NCBI GenBank assembly: GCA_040757115.1
Contig: JBFLYA010000124.1
Location: forward strand, 1 to 11,159
Source: a bacterium
GTDB lineage: Bacteria > UBA9089 > CG2-30-40-21 > SBAY01
DNA length: 11,159 nucleotides
Reading direction: 5' to 3'
Under the pieces are notes generated by a model. It searched no databases and was not told where the DNA came from. It worked only from the letters and a program-made list of their open reading frames with translations. Made by a program: the position numbers and the translations under genes. Positions 1-7,560 of the stretch are shown one piece after another; position 1 is the stretch's first letter, and every line of letters begins with the position of its first letter.

Positions 1-27
1 CTGAACGGTTACTAATGGATTAGTGAA

Positions 28-2832
28 ATGGGGAAGATAATCGAGATTCCATTTACAGAGAATCTTATTAAATTTATCGGCGAACAGATACTTGAAAAAC
101 AAAGGTATGATTATTCATCAACCGCTGTTGTATTTGCCCATCGCCGTCCAATTCTGTATCTTCGCCAGATGATGACGAAACAACTAAATCAGCCATTCTT
201 TCCGCCAAAGATGTTCTCAATGGACGATTTTATCTCCTCTCTAACCTCACAAATCCTGCCTGATTTTACCCTCGTAAACAGACTGGATAGCATCTATCTG
301 CTTTTTCAGGCAGTTACAAAACTCAACAAGAACCCCTGGGATAAACCGGGTTTTTCATTTGCTCAATTTTTACCCTGGGGAATAAAGATTGAACGGGTAA
401 TCGAAGAAATTGACATTGAAATGGTTAAAGATGAAAACCTCAAGGGTATCCAGATAGAAGAACTATGGGAACCAAATGTTGTCCGCAATGCTGGTCTTTT
501 AATGGGGCATCTTGCAGAGATTCGTAAAATTTATCATACCCTTCTTGATGAGCAAGGTCTGATAACTCGTGGTAGAAATTATGCACTGGCGGCGGAGAAT
601 ATCGAAGAATTATCTCTTCCATTCAAAACCATCTATTTTGGTGGACTTTTTGCGATGAGTCAGGCAGAGAAAACGATTATTCGCTATCTCCTCAAACAAC
701 CAGCCGTTACTTTTATCCGTCAGAACGATGAAATCCAATGGACACCATTTGAAGAAATGAATGAATGGGTAGAAGAGATAGAGCACGGAACACAAAGCAC
801 ACAACACAGAGCAGAGATATTTTTACATGAGGCATTTAACACTCACTCTGAGATAGTGGAATTAAGAGATATTATCACAGAAGACCGGTCTGAGTATGAA
901 AAAACAGCCATTGTTTTACCTGACCCTGAACCGCTTATTCCTTTACTCTCTGAGGTAATGACTACCCTTGAGACAGACTATAATATCACGATGGGCTATC
1001 CAGCAGTCAGAACACCAATTTATGCCCTTTTAGACCTTTTTATAAAACTTCAGGAAACAAGGCGAGATAACACTTATTATGTTGATGCCTATCTCTCCCT
1101 TCTAATGCATCCCTATATTAAAAACATTCAGCACCAACTTAAATCTACCCAGATGCGAATTCTGATTCATTCTATAGAGGAAATACTTCTGAACAAGGGG
1201 AAAATGTTTAATAGCCTTGATGAAATTGAGGAGGAGGCTGAAATATTTGAGCAGGCACAGCGATTGACTGCAGGAGAGGTTACCACTGCGGATTTCAAAA
1301 ATACCCTGATTGAGTGCCACGATATCTTTATCAGGAGAATGGATGGAATCAGGACTCTTGCCTCTCTGGCAGATTTTTTCGAGGGAATTCTCATCTATCT
1401 GGCAAAATTCAGCCCGGCTATTCACTATCCATTTTCTGGAGAGTTTTTCAATAGTTTTTTTCTTTTTCTGGACAAAATCAAAATCTCCATCCTCAAAGAC
1501 GAAGAATTTAAAGATACTAATAACCTCATCAATCTCTTTCGTTATATTGTTAGAGAAGAGCAAATTGCATTTCAGGGAGAGCCGCTTAAAGGTCTGCAGA
1601 TTATGGGGTTATTGGAAACACGGGCTTTAAATTTCGACAAAATCTTTTTATTAAATGCCAACGAAGGTATTCTTCCAGCAAGTGAACCTTTTGATTCGCT
1701 TTTGCCACTTCCATTAAGGACTGCTCTGAAAATGCCACTTCACTATCACAATGAAGAAATCTACCGCTATCATTTCCATCATCTCGTCTCATCCAGTCGC
1801 CAGATTCATATCTTCTACTTGAAAACTGAAAAACAACTTCGCAGTCGGTTTGTTGAAAAATTAGTCTGGGAAGAAGAAAAAAGAAAGGGACAGATAGGAG
1901 TTTTGAAAGCAAGTCAGGTGGCATTAAATGTTTCGTTTCCTCGACGGCATAGGTTTGAGGTAGCTAAAAATCAGGAAATTCTCGATATTTTATATAAAAT
2001 AAACCTTTCGGCGACTGACCTGGAATCTTATCTGGACTGCCCGGTTAAATTTTATTTCTCAAAGGTGCTAAGGCTTAAAGAAAAAGAGGAGATACCAGAT
2101 GAACTCGAGGCTGAACGGATTGGAAATATTCTTCATCAGATATTGGAACGGCTTTATCGCCCCCTTTGCGGCATAGGAATTCTGGGAGAAAAAGAGTATG
2201 TTGAACTTGAGAGAAATCTGTCTGGGGTAGTAGAATCTGTTTTTCTGGAGAATTTTGGCGAGATTCGAGGCGAACAGTATCTTCTTCAAGAGATAACTGT
2301 TGCCCGTTTAAAAAAATATATCCAATCAGAAAAGAAACATATTGGCAACTGCACAATAATCTCTACTGAAGAAAATTTATCCTGTTCTTTTTCACTGGCT
2401 GATGGAATTAGTATTTGCCTGACTGGTCGTGCCGACCGTATCGACCATCTGGGAAAAGAATGGATGATAATTGATTACAAATCAGGGAATCTAAAAAGAT
2501 TTAGACTATTTGATAAGATATTGAAATCCCGTGATGAGATGAAGAAGGAAATAGAGTCTCTTCAACTTCCTTTTTACGCCTTGCTTTATCAAAGGATGCA
2601 TCATATCCTGCGCAGTGAAATAAATTCTAAACTGGTTTCTCTTCGTCTGGATGAAGAAAAACTCCTTTTTGATGAAAATGTTGACCGTGAGGAGTTTTTA
2701 GAGGAGATATTTCTTCCGACATTGAGGAATCTTATCGCGGAAATATTAAGTCCAGATATTCCCTTTGTGGTCGATGGCAAGGAAGAAAGGTGCCGTTTTT
2801 GTCCTTTTCCAACCTTCTGCCGCAAGGGATGA
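28..2832 (+). CDS. addB: AddB/RexB-like ATP-dependent nuclease subunit, PD-(D/E)XK with Fe-S cluster
   Basis: This 934-residue protein is probably the AddB-type subunit of an AddAB (RecBCD-like) enzyme, which resects double-strand breaks in the cytoplasm for recombination. The C-terminal nuclease motifs are all present: GNILHQ with H703, GRADR with D803, IDYKSG with D816 and K818, and LQLPFY with Q846. Four cysteines match the AddB iron-sulfur staple: C671 in LDCPVKFYF, and C922, C925 and C931 in the C-x2-C-x5-C tail. The middle holds LNANEGILP, as in the inactivated helicase part of AddB. No Walker A motif is seen near the N-terminus, so ATP-driven unwinding would come from an AddA partner, presumably upstream and outside the window. 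ATG 28 follows an in-frame TAA at 13-15 and is the first start available, but its Shine-Dalgarno site is weak. It lies 33 bases before mfd, probably in the same operon. The family call is firm; the precise subclass is less certain. Confidence 0.9.
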   Translation: MGKIIEIPFTENLIKFIGEQILEKQRYDYSSTAVVFAHRRPILYLRQMMTKQLNQPFFPPKMFSMDDFISSLTSQILPDFTLVNRLDSIYLLFQAVTKLNKNPWDKPGFSFAQFLPWGIKIERVIEEIDIEMVKDENLKGIQIEELWEPNVVRNAGLLMGHLAEIRKIYHTLLDEQGLITRGRNYALAAENIEELSLPFKTIYFGGLFAMSQAEKTIIRYLLKQPAVTFIRQNDEIQWTPFEEMNEWVEEIEHGTQSTQHRAEIFLHEAFNTHSEIVELRDIITEDRSEYEKTAIVLPDPEPLIPLLSEVMTTLETDYNITMGYPAVRTPIYALLDLFIKLQETRRDNTYYVDAYLSLLMHPYIKNIQHQLKSTQMRILIHSIEEILLNKGKMFNSLDEIEEEAEIFEQAQRLTAGEVTTADFKNTLIECHDIFIRRMDGIRTLASLADFFEGILIYLAKFSPAIHYPFSGEFFNSFFLFLDKIKISILKDEEFKDTNNLINLFRYIVREEQIAFQGEPLKGLQIMGLLETRALNFDKIFLLNANEGILPASEPFDSLLPLPLRTALKMPLHYHNEEIYRYHFHHLVSSSRQIHIFYLKTEKQLRSRFVEKLVWEEEKRKGQIGVLKASQVALNVSFPRRHRFEVAKNQEILDILYKINLSATDLESYLDCPVKFYFSKVLRLKEKEEIPDELEAERIGNILHQILERLYRPLCGIGILGEKEYVELERNLSGVVESVFLENFGEIRGEQYLLQEITVARLKKYIQSEKKHIGNCTIISTEENLSCSFSLADGISICLTGRADRIDHLGKEWMIIDYKSGNLKRFRLFDKILKSRDEMKKEIESLQLPFYALLYQRMHHILRSEINSKLVSLRLDEEKLLFDENVDREEFLEEIFLPTLRNLIAEILSPDIPFVVDGKEERCRFCPFPTFCRKG

Positions 2833-2852
2833 AATATGTTTTGACTGGTTAT

Positions 2853-2857
2853 GAGGT
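2853..2857 (+). promoter_or_regulatory. Ribosome binding site of mfd
   Basis: GAGGT lies eight bases before ATG 2866 and supports that start. The gap after addB is only 33 bases and shows no promoter or terminator, which fits cotranscription. Confidence 0.6.
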
Positions 2858-2865
2858 AATCTACA

Positions 2866-5800
2866 ATGCCAATTTCAGTTTTGAATCCTTTTATTTCTTT
2901 AATTAAAAAATCACCTCAGTTTATTACCATTAGAAAAAATATCATCCAGGGCATAAAAAAACAATCTATTTCTGGGCTTTATGGCTCGGCAAAGGCATAT
3001 TTCCTTGCCGCATTAAAAAATGAAGTCAATCGTCCATTCTTGATTATCCTGCCAGGCCAAACTGAAGCAGAAAGATTCTATACAGACCTCCAGGCTTTTT
3101 CAGAAAAAGAAGTCCTTTTTTTCCCGGATTTAGAAATCCTATCTACGGATGAAATACCACCACACAAGGAATTAGTTGGTCAACGACTGGCTGTCTTAGA
3201 TAGATTATTATCTGCAAAATCAGAAGATGTCATCATCGTTAGCCCCATTCGGGCTATCCTTTATAAGACCTTTTCGCCCAATACCTTACAGCAGACAAAA
3301 ATTTCCATCCAAACAAGTATTAGTCTTGATATTCTCCTTGATAAACTTATCCAGCATGGATATTTGCGGGATGAGATGGTGGAAACAAAAGGCACATTTA
3401 GCCATCGCGGTGGAATTGTTGATGTTTATCCTGTCCATGCTGACCTTCCTGTCCGTATTGAATTTTTTGGGGATGAAATTGAGTCTCTCCGCCAGTTCGA
3501 TACCATTACCCAAAGGTCAGTGGCTTTTATTGACCAGGTAACTATCCTGCCTGTGCAAGAAAATATCAAGGAAAATGACGGCAGTATCTTTGATTACCTG
3601 TTAGAATCTTCTCTGGTCGTTCTGGATGACCCGGCTTATCTCCAGAATGAGGCTAATCGGTTACAAAATGTAGGTAAATTCAATATTCAAGGTTTGACAC
3701 AACCCCTTGTAACCTTTGAAGATGGTGGAGAATTTGAGTTTTTTACCCGACCTATTTTAGAATTTAAAAACAACATTGCCTTATTTATTGATGAATATAA
3801 AAATTGGCAGGAAGAAGGTAATCAGATTGTCGTCATTGCTGGATACAAAGGACAGGAAATGCGAATAAAGGAGTTATTGAAAGATGAGAATTTAATCATT
3901 ACCTCGGCTGATATTAAACAGGGATTTCAATTTAGAGAAATTCAATTGGTTTTAGTTACCGATAAAGAGATTTTTGGCTATCAAGCACCAATCCAGCTAC
4001 GAAGATTTGACCATTCAGACACTCTGCCTATTTCAACATTTACCGATCTTAAAATCGGTGATTATGTTGTCCATAATAATTTTGGCATAGGTAGATATGC
4101 TGGCATAACCACCCTTAAGGTAGAAGGGGTAAAAAAAGACCTGCTTTTGATTGAATATGCCCAGGGAGATAAACTTTATATTCCTTTAGACCAATTTGGG
4201 TTAGTCAATAAGTATATTGGAGATAAAGATAGACCTCCAAAAATATATCGTCTGGCAGATCCCACCTGGACACGGGTAAAGAACAAGGTCAAAAAGTCCC
4301 TTGAGTCAATTGCTAAGGAGTTAATTGAGTTGTATGCGGCAAGAAAATCATTGCCAGGATTTGCTTTTTCTAAAGATACTGATTGGCAATATGAATTTGA
4401 GGAAGGATTTATTTACGAGGAGACACCTGACCAACTCAAGGCAATTTCAGACATTAAAAAAGATATGGAAAATCCTCAACCAATGGACAGGTTAATTTGT
4501 GGTGATGTCGGATATGGAAAAACAGAGGTTGCTTTGAGAGGGGCATTTAAAGCCGTGCTAAATAGCAAGCAGGTCGCCGTCCTCGTTCCCACAACGATTT
4601 TAGCCTTTCAGCACTACAATACCTTTGTGCAAAGACTTGCTCCTTTCCCAATCAAGGTAGAGATGTTAAGTCGGTTCAAGACTAAAGCGCAACAACGAAA
4701 GATAATTGAGGGATTAAAAAACGGCCAGGTCGATATTTGTATTGGCACACATCGCCTGCTTCAAAAGGATATTGCCTTTCATAATTTAGGTCTTTTGGTG
4801 ATTGATGAAGAACAACGATTTGGGGTAAAACATAAAGAAAAACTTAAAACATTACGCAAATTGGTTGATGTTCTGACATTGACCGCAACACCTATTCCCA
4901 GAACCTTGTATATGTCTTTATCTGGAGCCAGGGATATGAGTATTATCAATACCCCGCCTCCAGAACGATTACCGATAAAGACATTTATTTTGCCTTTTAA
5001 TAAACAGGTGATTAGAGAAGCGGTTCTTCGTGAGATGGAGCGTGGCGGACAAATCTATTTTGTTCATACTGAGGTGAAAACAATCTCTCGACTATCTTTG
5101 TCTTTAACCCAGATAGTTCCTGAGGCAAAAATTGCCATTGCCCATGGCCAGATGGACGAACATGAACTTGAAAATATAATGTTAGAGTTTTTAAACCATA
5201 AATATGATGTCTTACTCTCCACCTCAATTATTGAATCAGGCATAGACATATCTACGGTCAATACGATTATTATTAATAATGCCCACCAGTTTGGTCTGGC
5301 ACAACTTTATCAATTAAGGGGACGGGTTGGTCGGTCAAAACATATGGCTTATGCCTATCTTTTTTATCCAACAGAATTTATGGTCTCCGAGATGGCTAAA
5401 GAAAGATTGGAGGCAATACGCGAATTTTCAGATTTAGGTTCTGGATTTAAAGTGGCAATGCGCGACCTGGAAATACGCGGGGCAGGCAATATCCTTGGTG
5501 CTGAACAACACGGCAATTTACTTGAAGTCGGATTTGATTTATATTGTAAATTACTTCAGGAGGCAGTCGCCAGGGTAAAAGGAGAAAAAATCGTAGATGA
5601 GACCTTGCCAGGTATAGATTTACCCTGTGATACTTATATCCCGGAAGAATATATTAAAGATATTACTCAACGATATGCCGTCTATAAAAAACTGTCATCC
5701 TGTAAAGACTTTAATGCCTTACAAGAAGTTAAAGAAGAATTGGCGGATAGATACGGGAAAATCCCAATGCCTGTCCAGAGGCTTTTAGAGCTTTTCCAGA

Positions 5801-6039
5801 TGCGGTTGATGGCAAAAAAAGTCGGTATTACCTCCTTGAGTATCTCTAAAGGATATATGACCATTGAATTACCGTCGGATGAAAAATTAATCCCAAATGT
5901 TCTTTCTTTAGTCACTACCTTTCCTGAATATTTAACACTAAATCCAAGAAAAACTAATTGCTTGATTTTAAAATGGGGTAAAGATGAGGAAAAGAGTATT
6001 TCGTTTTTGAGAAAGGTATTGGAGAAATTGGAAGTGTAG
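2866..6039 (+). CDS. mfd: Transcription-repair coupling factor Mfd
   Basis: Mfd binds RNA polymerase stalled at a lesion, pushes it off by ATP-driven translocation and recruits UvrA for nucleotide excision repair. The usual domain order is visible in 1057 residues. A UvrB-like N-terminal part carries [14 protein letters not shown] near 175 and [15 protein letters not shown] just after it. A CarD-like RNA polymerase interaction domain lies near 395-455 ([14 protein letters not shown]). The RecG-type translocase has Walker [10 protein letters not shown] at 546-554, Walker B DEEQ at 647-650, TATPIPRTL near 673, IIESGIDI near 788 and QLRGRVGRS near 816. After [12 protein letters not shown] comes the C-terminal TRCF domain, about 930-1040. 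It is somewhat shorter than E. coli Mfd (1148 residues), but no key motif is missing. It follows addB closely, so two DNA-repair functions share one transcript. The start is set by a good Shine-Dalgarno site. Identification is essentially certain. Confidence 0.98.
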   Translation: MPISVLNPFISLIKKSPQFITIRKNIIQGIKKQSISGLYGSAKAYFLAALKNEVNRPFLIILPGQTEAERFYTDLQAFSEKEVLFFPDLEILSTDEIPPHKELVGQRLAVLDRLLSAKSEDVIIVSPIRAILYKTFSPNTLQQTKISIQTSISLDILLDKLIQHGYLRDEMVETKGTFSHRGGIVDVYPVHADLPVRIEFFGDEIESLRQFDTITQRSVAFIDQVTILPVQENIKENDGSIFDYLLESSLVVLDDPAYLQNEANRLQNVGKFNIQGLTQPLVTFEDGGEFEFFTRPILEFKNNIALFIDEYKNWQEEGNQIVVIAGYKGQEMRIKELLKDENLIITSADIKQGFQFREIQLVLVTDKEIFGYQAPIQLRRFDHSDTLPISTFTDLKIGDYVVHNNFGIGRYAGITTLKVEGVKKDLLLIEYAQGDKLYIPLDQFGLVNKYIGDKDRPPKIYRLADPTWTRVKNKVKKSLESIAKELIELYAARKSLPGFAFSKDTDWQYEFEEGFIYEETPDQLKAISDIKKDMENPQPMDRLICGDVGYGKTEVALRGAFKAVLNSKQVAVLVPTTILAFQHYNTFVQRLAPFPIKVEMLSRFKTKAQQRKIIEGLKNGQVDICIGTHRLLQKDIAFHNLGLLVIDEEQRFGVKHKEKLKTLRKLVDVLTLTATPIPRTLYMSLSGARDMSIINTPPPERLPIKTFILPFNKQVIREAVLREMERGGQIYFVHTEVKTISRLSLSLTQIVPEAKIAIAHGQMDEHELENIMLEFLNHKYDVLLSTSIIESGIDISTVNTIIINNAHQFGLAQLYQLRGRVGRSKHMAYAYLFYPTEFMVSEMAKERLEAIREFSDLGSGFKVAMRDLEIRGAGNILGAEQHGNLLEVGFDLYCKLLQEAVARVKGEKIVDETLPGIDLPCDTYIPEEYIKDITQRYAVYKKLSSCKDFNALQEVKEELADRYGKIPMPVQRLLELFQMRLMAKKVGITSLSISKGYMTIELPSDEKLIPNVLSLVTTFPEYLTLNPRKTNCLILKWGKDEEKSISFLRKVLEKLEV

Positions 6040-6070
6040 GACGCAAGATTTCGACCTCTGCAGTTAAAAT

Positions 6071-6422
6071 AAACCACGAAGGGCACGAAGACCACGAAGA
6101 AAAAATATTGTAACTATTCAGTAATTATTCAGCCACAGATTAACACGGATAAATAGCAGAGGACAGAGGGCAGAAGGCAGAAGGCAGAGGGCAGAGGACA
6201 GAGGGCAGAAGGCAGAGGGCAGAGGACAGAGGGCAGAAGGCAGAAGACAGAGGGCAGAGGACAGAGGGCAGAGGACAACAGGAGAAAAACCCTTTAGCCT
6301 AATTACGGACACGGATACCGGACACGATTCACGAATTTTCCGTGTTTCATCCGTGTCCATCTGTGGCTGAATAGTTACGATTTGGTTTATAATTCTTCGT
6401 GCCCTTCGTGTTCTTCGTGGTT
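6071..6422. repeat. Composite long inverted repeat downstream of mfd
   Basis: Two arms face each other across a spacer of about 200 bases. The outer arm at 6072-6101 pairs with 6393-6422 at 26 of 30 positions and is made of three 9-bp CACGAAG-type units on each side. GTAACTATTCAG (6110-6121) pairs perfectly with 6367-6378. The inner arm 6126-6150 pairs with 6349-6373 at 23 of 25 positions, around the words CACAGAT and ACACGGAT. The left arm carries a duplicated TATTCAG segment that the right arm lacks. GGACACGGAT at 6307-6316 is perfectly complementary to 6349-6358, so the right arm has an alternative partner. No transposase is inside. It begins 31 bases after the mfd stop and could end transcription from both sides. 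I see it as a non-autonomous palindromic repeat of the kind common in environmental genomes. Confidence 0.85.
6155..6273. repeat. 7-bp tandem repeat, 17 units, consensus GRCAGAR
   Basis: Seventeen head-to-tail 7-bp units fill 119 bases. Three variants, GACAGAG, GGCAGAA and GGCAGAG, are interspersed; the first unit is AGCAGAG and the array breaks down at GACAACA (6274-6280). One strand is purine-rich with a single C per unit. The order of variants suggests duplication of multi-unit blocks. The array sits in the loop of the surrounding inverted repeat. Reading it as protein gives only a monotonous Leu/Cys/Pro/Ser/Ala string, so it is not coding. Copy number probably varies between strains. Confidence 0.95.
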
Positions 6423-6675
6423 TTAAAAGATGTGAGGAAAGTTAATCTAACCGCACAGGTGGAAAATTTGTGTGGAGCAACGCCAACACACAATTCTGGG
6501 TTGAACTAACACAATGGAGTATTATTTGGAATTTGAATAAAAGGCTATTTTGGATTTGGTAGGTTTAGTTGTCTATTTTTGAGACTTCTATAGTTCGCTT
6601 TAATCCAGGTGTGAATGATTTTAAGCCGCATAAAGGGAATATTATCGGTTTTTGTTTCCCTATTTACAAATTTAC

Positions 6676-6697
6676 ATATTACTTAATTAAGTAATAT
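6676..6697. repeat. Perfect 22-bp AT-rich palindrome
   Basis: The half-site ATATTACTTAA is followed directly by its exact reverse complement with no spacer. It contains TTAATTAA at the centre. It could be a binding site for a dimeric regulator, or a cruciform-forming or integration site. No promoter hexamers are clear beside it, so its role is unknown. Confidence 0.7.
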
Positions 6698-7005
6698 ACC
6701 TAAAAAGAAAATTCATTATTATCAGATAGTTACAAACCTATTACTTAAAAATTGGGAAGTTACGGATCAAGATAAAATAATTTACATACGGGGGTGGCTA
6801 TCATGCTCCCGATGAGTACAATTTTTATAGGTCGCTGTCCCTGTTTTTGTCCTTATCAACATCATCTCTTTTTTATCCCGCAAGGAATCCTATAGAGCCT
6901 CTGGCGTCCTGGCGACCTCAAGGGATAGGTGTGCCCTCTTACGAAAAACTAAACATATACAATTCCTACTGTTTGGGTTTTTTCGGCTGATTGTTCTCGA
7001 TACGA

Positions 7006-7016
7006 TGTTGAAAAAG
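7006..7016 (+). repeat. TGTTGAAAAAG direct repeat, copy 1
   Basis: This 11-bp word recurs exactly and in the same orientation at 10950-10960. In both copies, four differing bases are followed by TTTTTA. The two copies bracket the whole minus-strand gene block. The word resembles terminal sequences of several insertion sequence families, so this may be a leftover IS end; chance cannot be excluded. Confidence 0.45.
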
Positions 7017-7042
7017 CAAGTTTTTATCAGCAAAATACAAAA

Positions 7043-7558
7043 TCATCCTCCCAAACCAGTCAATTTTCCAGCTGCCTTGGCAAGAGGATTAAGAATTTTC
7101 TCTACCAATTCAATTGAAGCCGACTCTTTACCTATCCGAATCTTCCATTTTCCATCCTTGTAGGTAGCCTCCCCTTTAATAGTTGCAGCAAATAATATCA
7201 TAGCTGCTGCTGTGCCAACAGCAAGGATGATACCTGCAAACATATCGTCATCCTTGTATGTCTTCAACTCTTCGGCTAAGATTTTTTCTAGTCCAGGTTG
7301 TTGCGCCATGGCTAATAATATGTTTCTGGCACAGTCAGATGCGTCCTTAGCATCCAGGGTTTTCCCTTTTTCATCAGACGATAATTTAAAAATCGGAGAT
7401 AACTCTTTAGATCCCTTAATTTCTGCAGGAACTAAGCCGATTAATTCTCCTTCACCCTCTTCAAGACCGCTGAAAATTTTTCTGCTAAAATGGTTAAAAA
7501 AACGCGTGACTTGAAAGTCGTCAAATTTGGTTATTTGTTCTATTAGTTTTTGTGACAT
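7043..7558 (-). CDS. Small single-pass membrane protein coupled to the CHAT protease gene
   Basis: I do not recognise the family of this 171-residue protein. It has a mostly hydrophilic N-terminal part (1-104), one hydrophobic stretch at about 106-127 (MFAGIILAVGTAAAMILFAA) preceded by DDD, then GEATYKDGKWKIRIG, which looks like a beta-hairpin, and a C-terminal amphipathic helix from about 148 to 166. There is no signal peptide. The start is ATG 7558, because GGAGG at 7564-7568 lies five bases upstream. A longer in-frame reading would begin inside the upstream gene at 7597 with no such site. The start codon lies two bases past the stop of the CHAT gene, so the two are almost certainly cotranscribed and translationally coupled. 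It may be the substrate, effector or membrane anchor of the CHAT protein; that is inferred from position and topology only. Confidence 0.85.
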   Translation of the reverse strand: MSQKLIEQITKFDDFQVTRFFNHFSRKIFSGLEEGEGELIGLVPAEIKGSKELSPIFKLSSDEKGKTLDAKDASDCARNILLAMAQQPGLEKILAEELKTYKDDDMFAGIILAVGTAAAMILFAATIKGEATYKDGKWKIRIGKESASIELVEKILNPLAKAAGKLTGLGG

Positions 7559-7560
7559 TT

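Larger units (their letters stand above)
6427..7042. other. Gene-free region between converging transcription units
   Basis: No convincing reading frame was found on either strand. What can be seen is a short inverted repeat (TTGTGTG at 6468-6474 with CACACAA at 6487-6493), the 22-bp palindrome at 6676-6697, and TGTTGAAAAAG at 7006-7016. There is no canonical intrinsic terminator with a GC-rich stem and T run for the minus-strand genes that end at 7043. The rest is AT-rich and unassigned. Confidence 0.6.

Noticed and set aside
1-27. End of an upstream gene, perhaps addA, finishing at TAG 21-23 or TGA 2-4
   Set aside because: A few codons are not enough to choose a frame or a product.
1102-1563. 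Long minus-strand frame inside addB
   Set aside because: It lies opposite conserved AddB coding sequence and shows no domain of its own.
2829-2906. A 25-codon frame starting with an ATGA overlap at the addB stop
   Set aside because: It has no recognisable content, overlaps the start of mfd, and mfd has its own good ribosome binding site.
6118-6360. Minus-strand open frame across the 7-bp array giving a Leu/Cys/Pro/Ser/Ala-rich peptide
   Set aside because: It is a translation of the tandem repeat and its palindromic flanks, with no Shine-Dalgarno site.
6071-6422. CRISPR array or insertion sequence
   Set aside because: The units are 7 and 9 bp with no unique spacers, and no transposase or cas gene is present.
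6803-6895. A 30-codon plus-strand frame with a CPCFC motif after a G-rich stretch
   Set aside because: Too short and without supporting context; the G-rich stretch is only a rough Shine-Dalgarno match.
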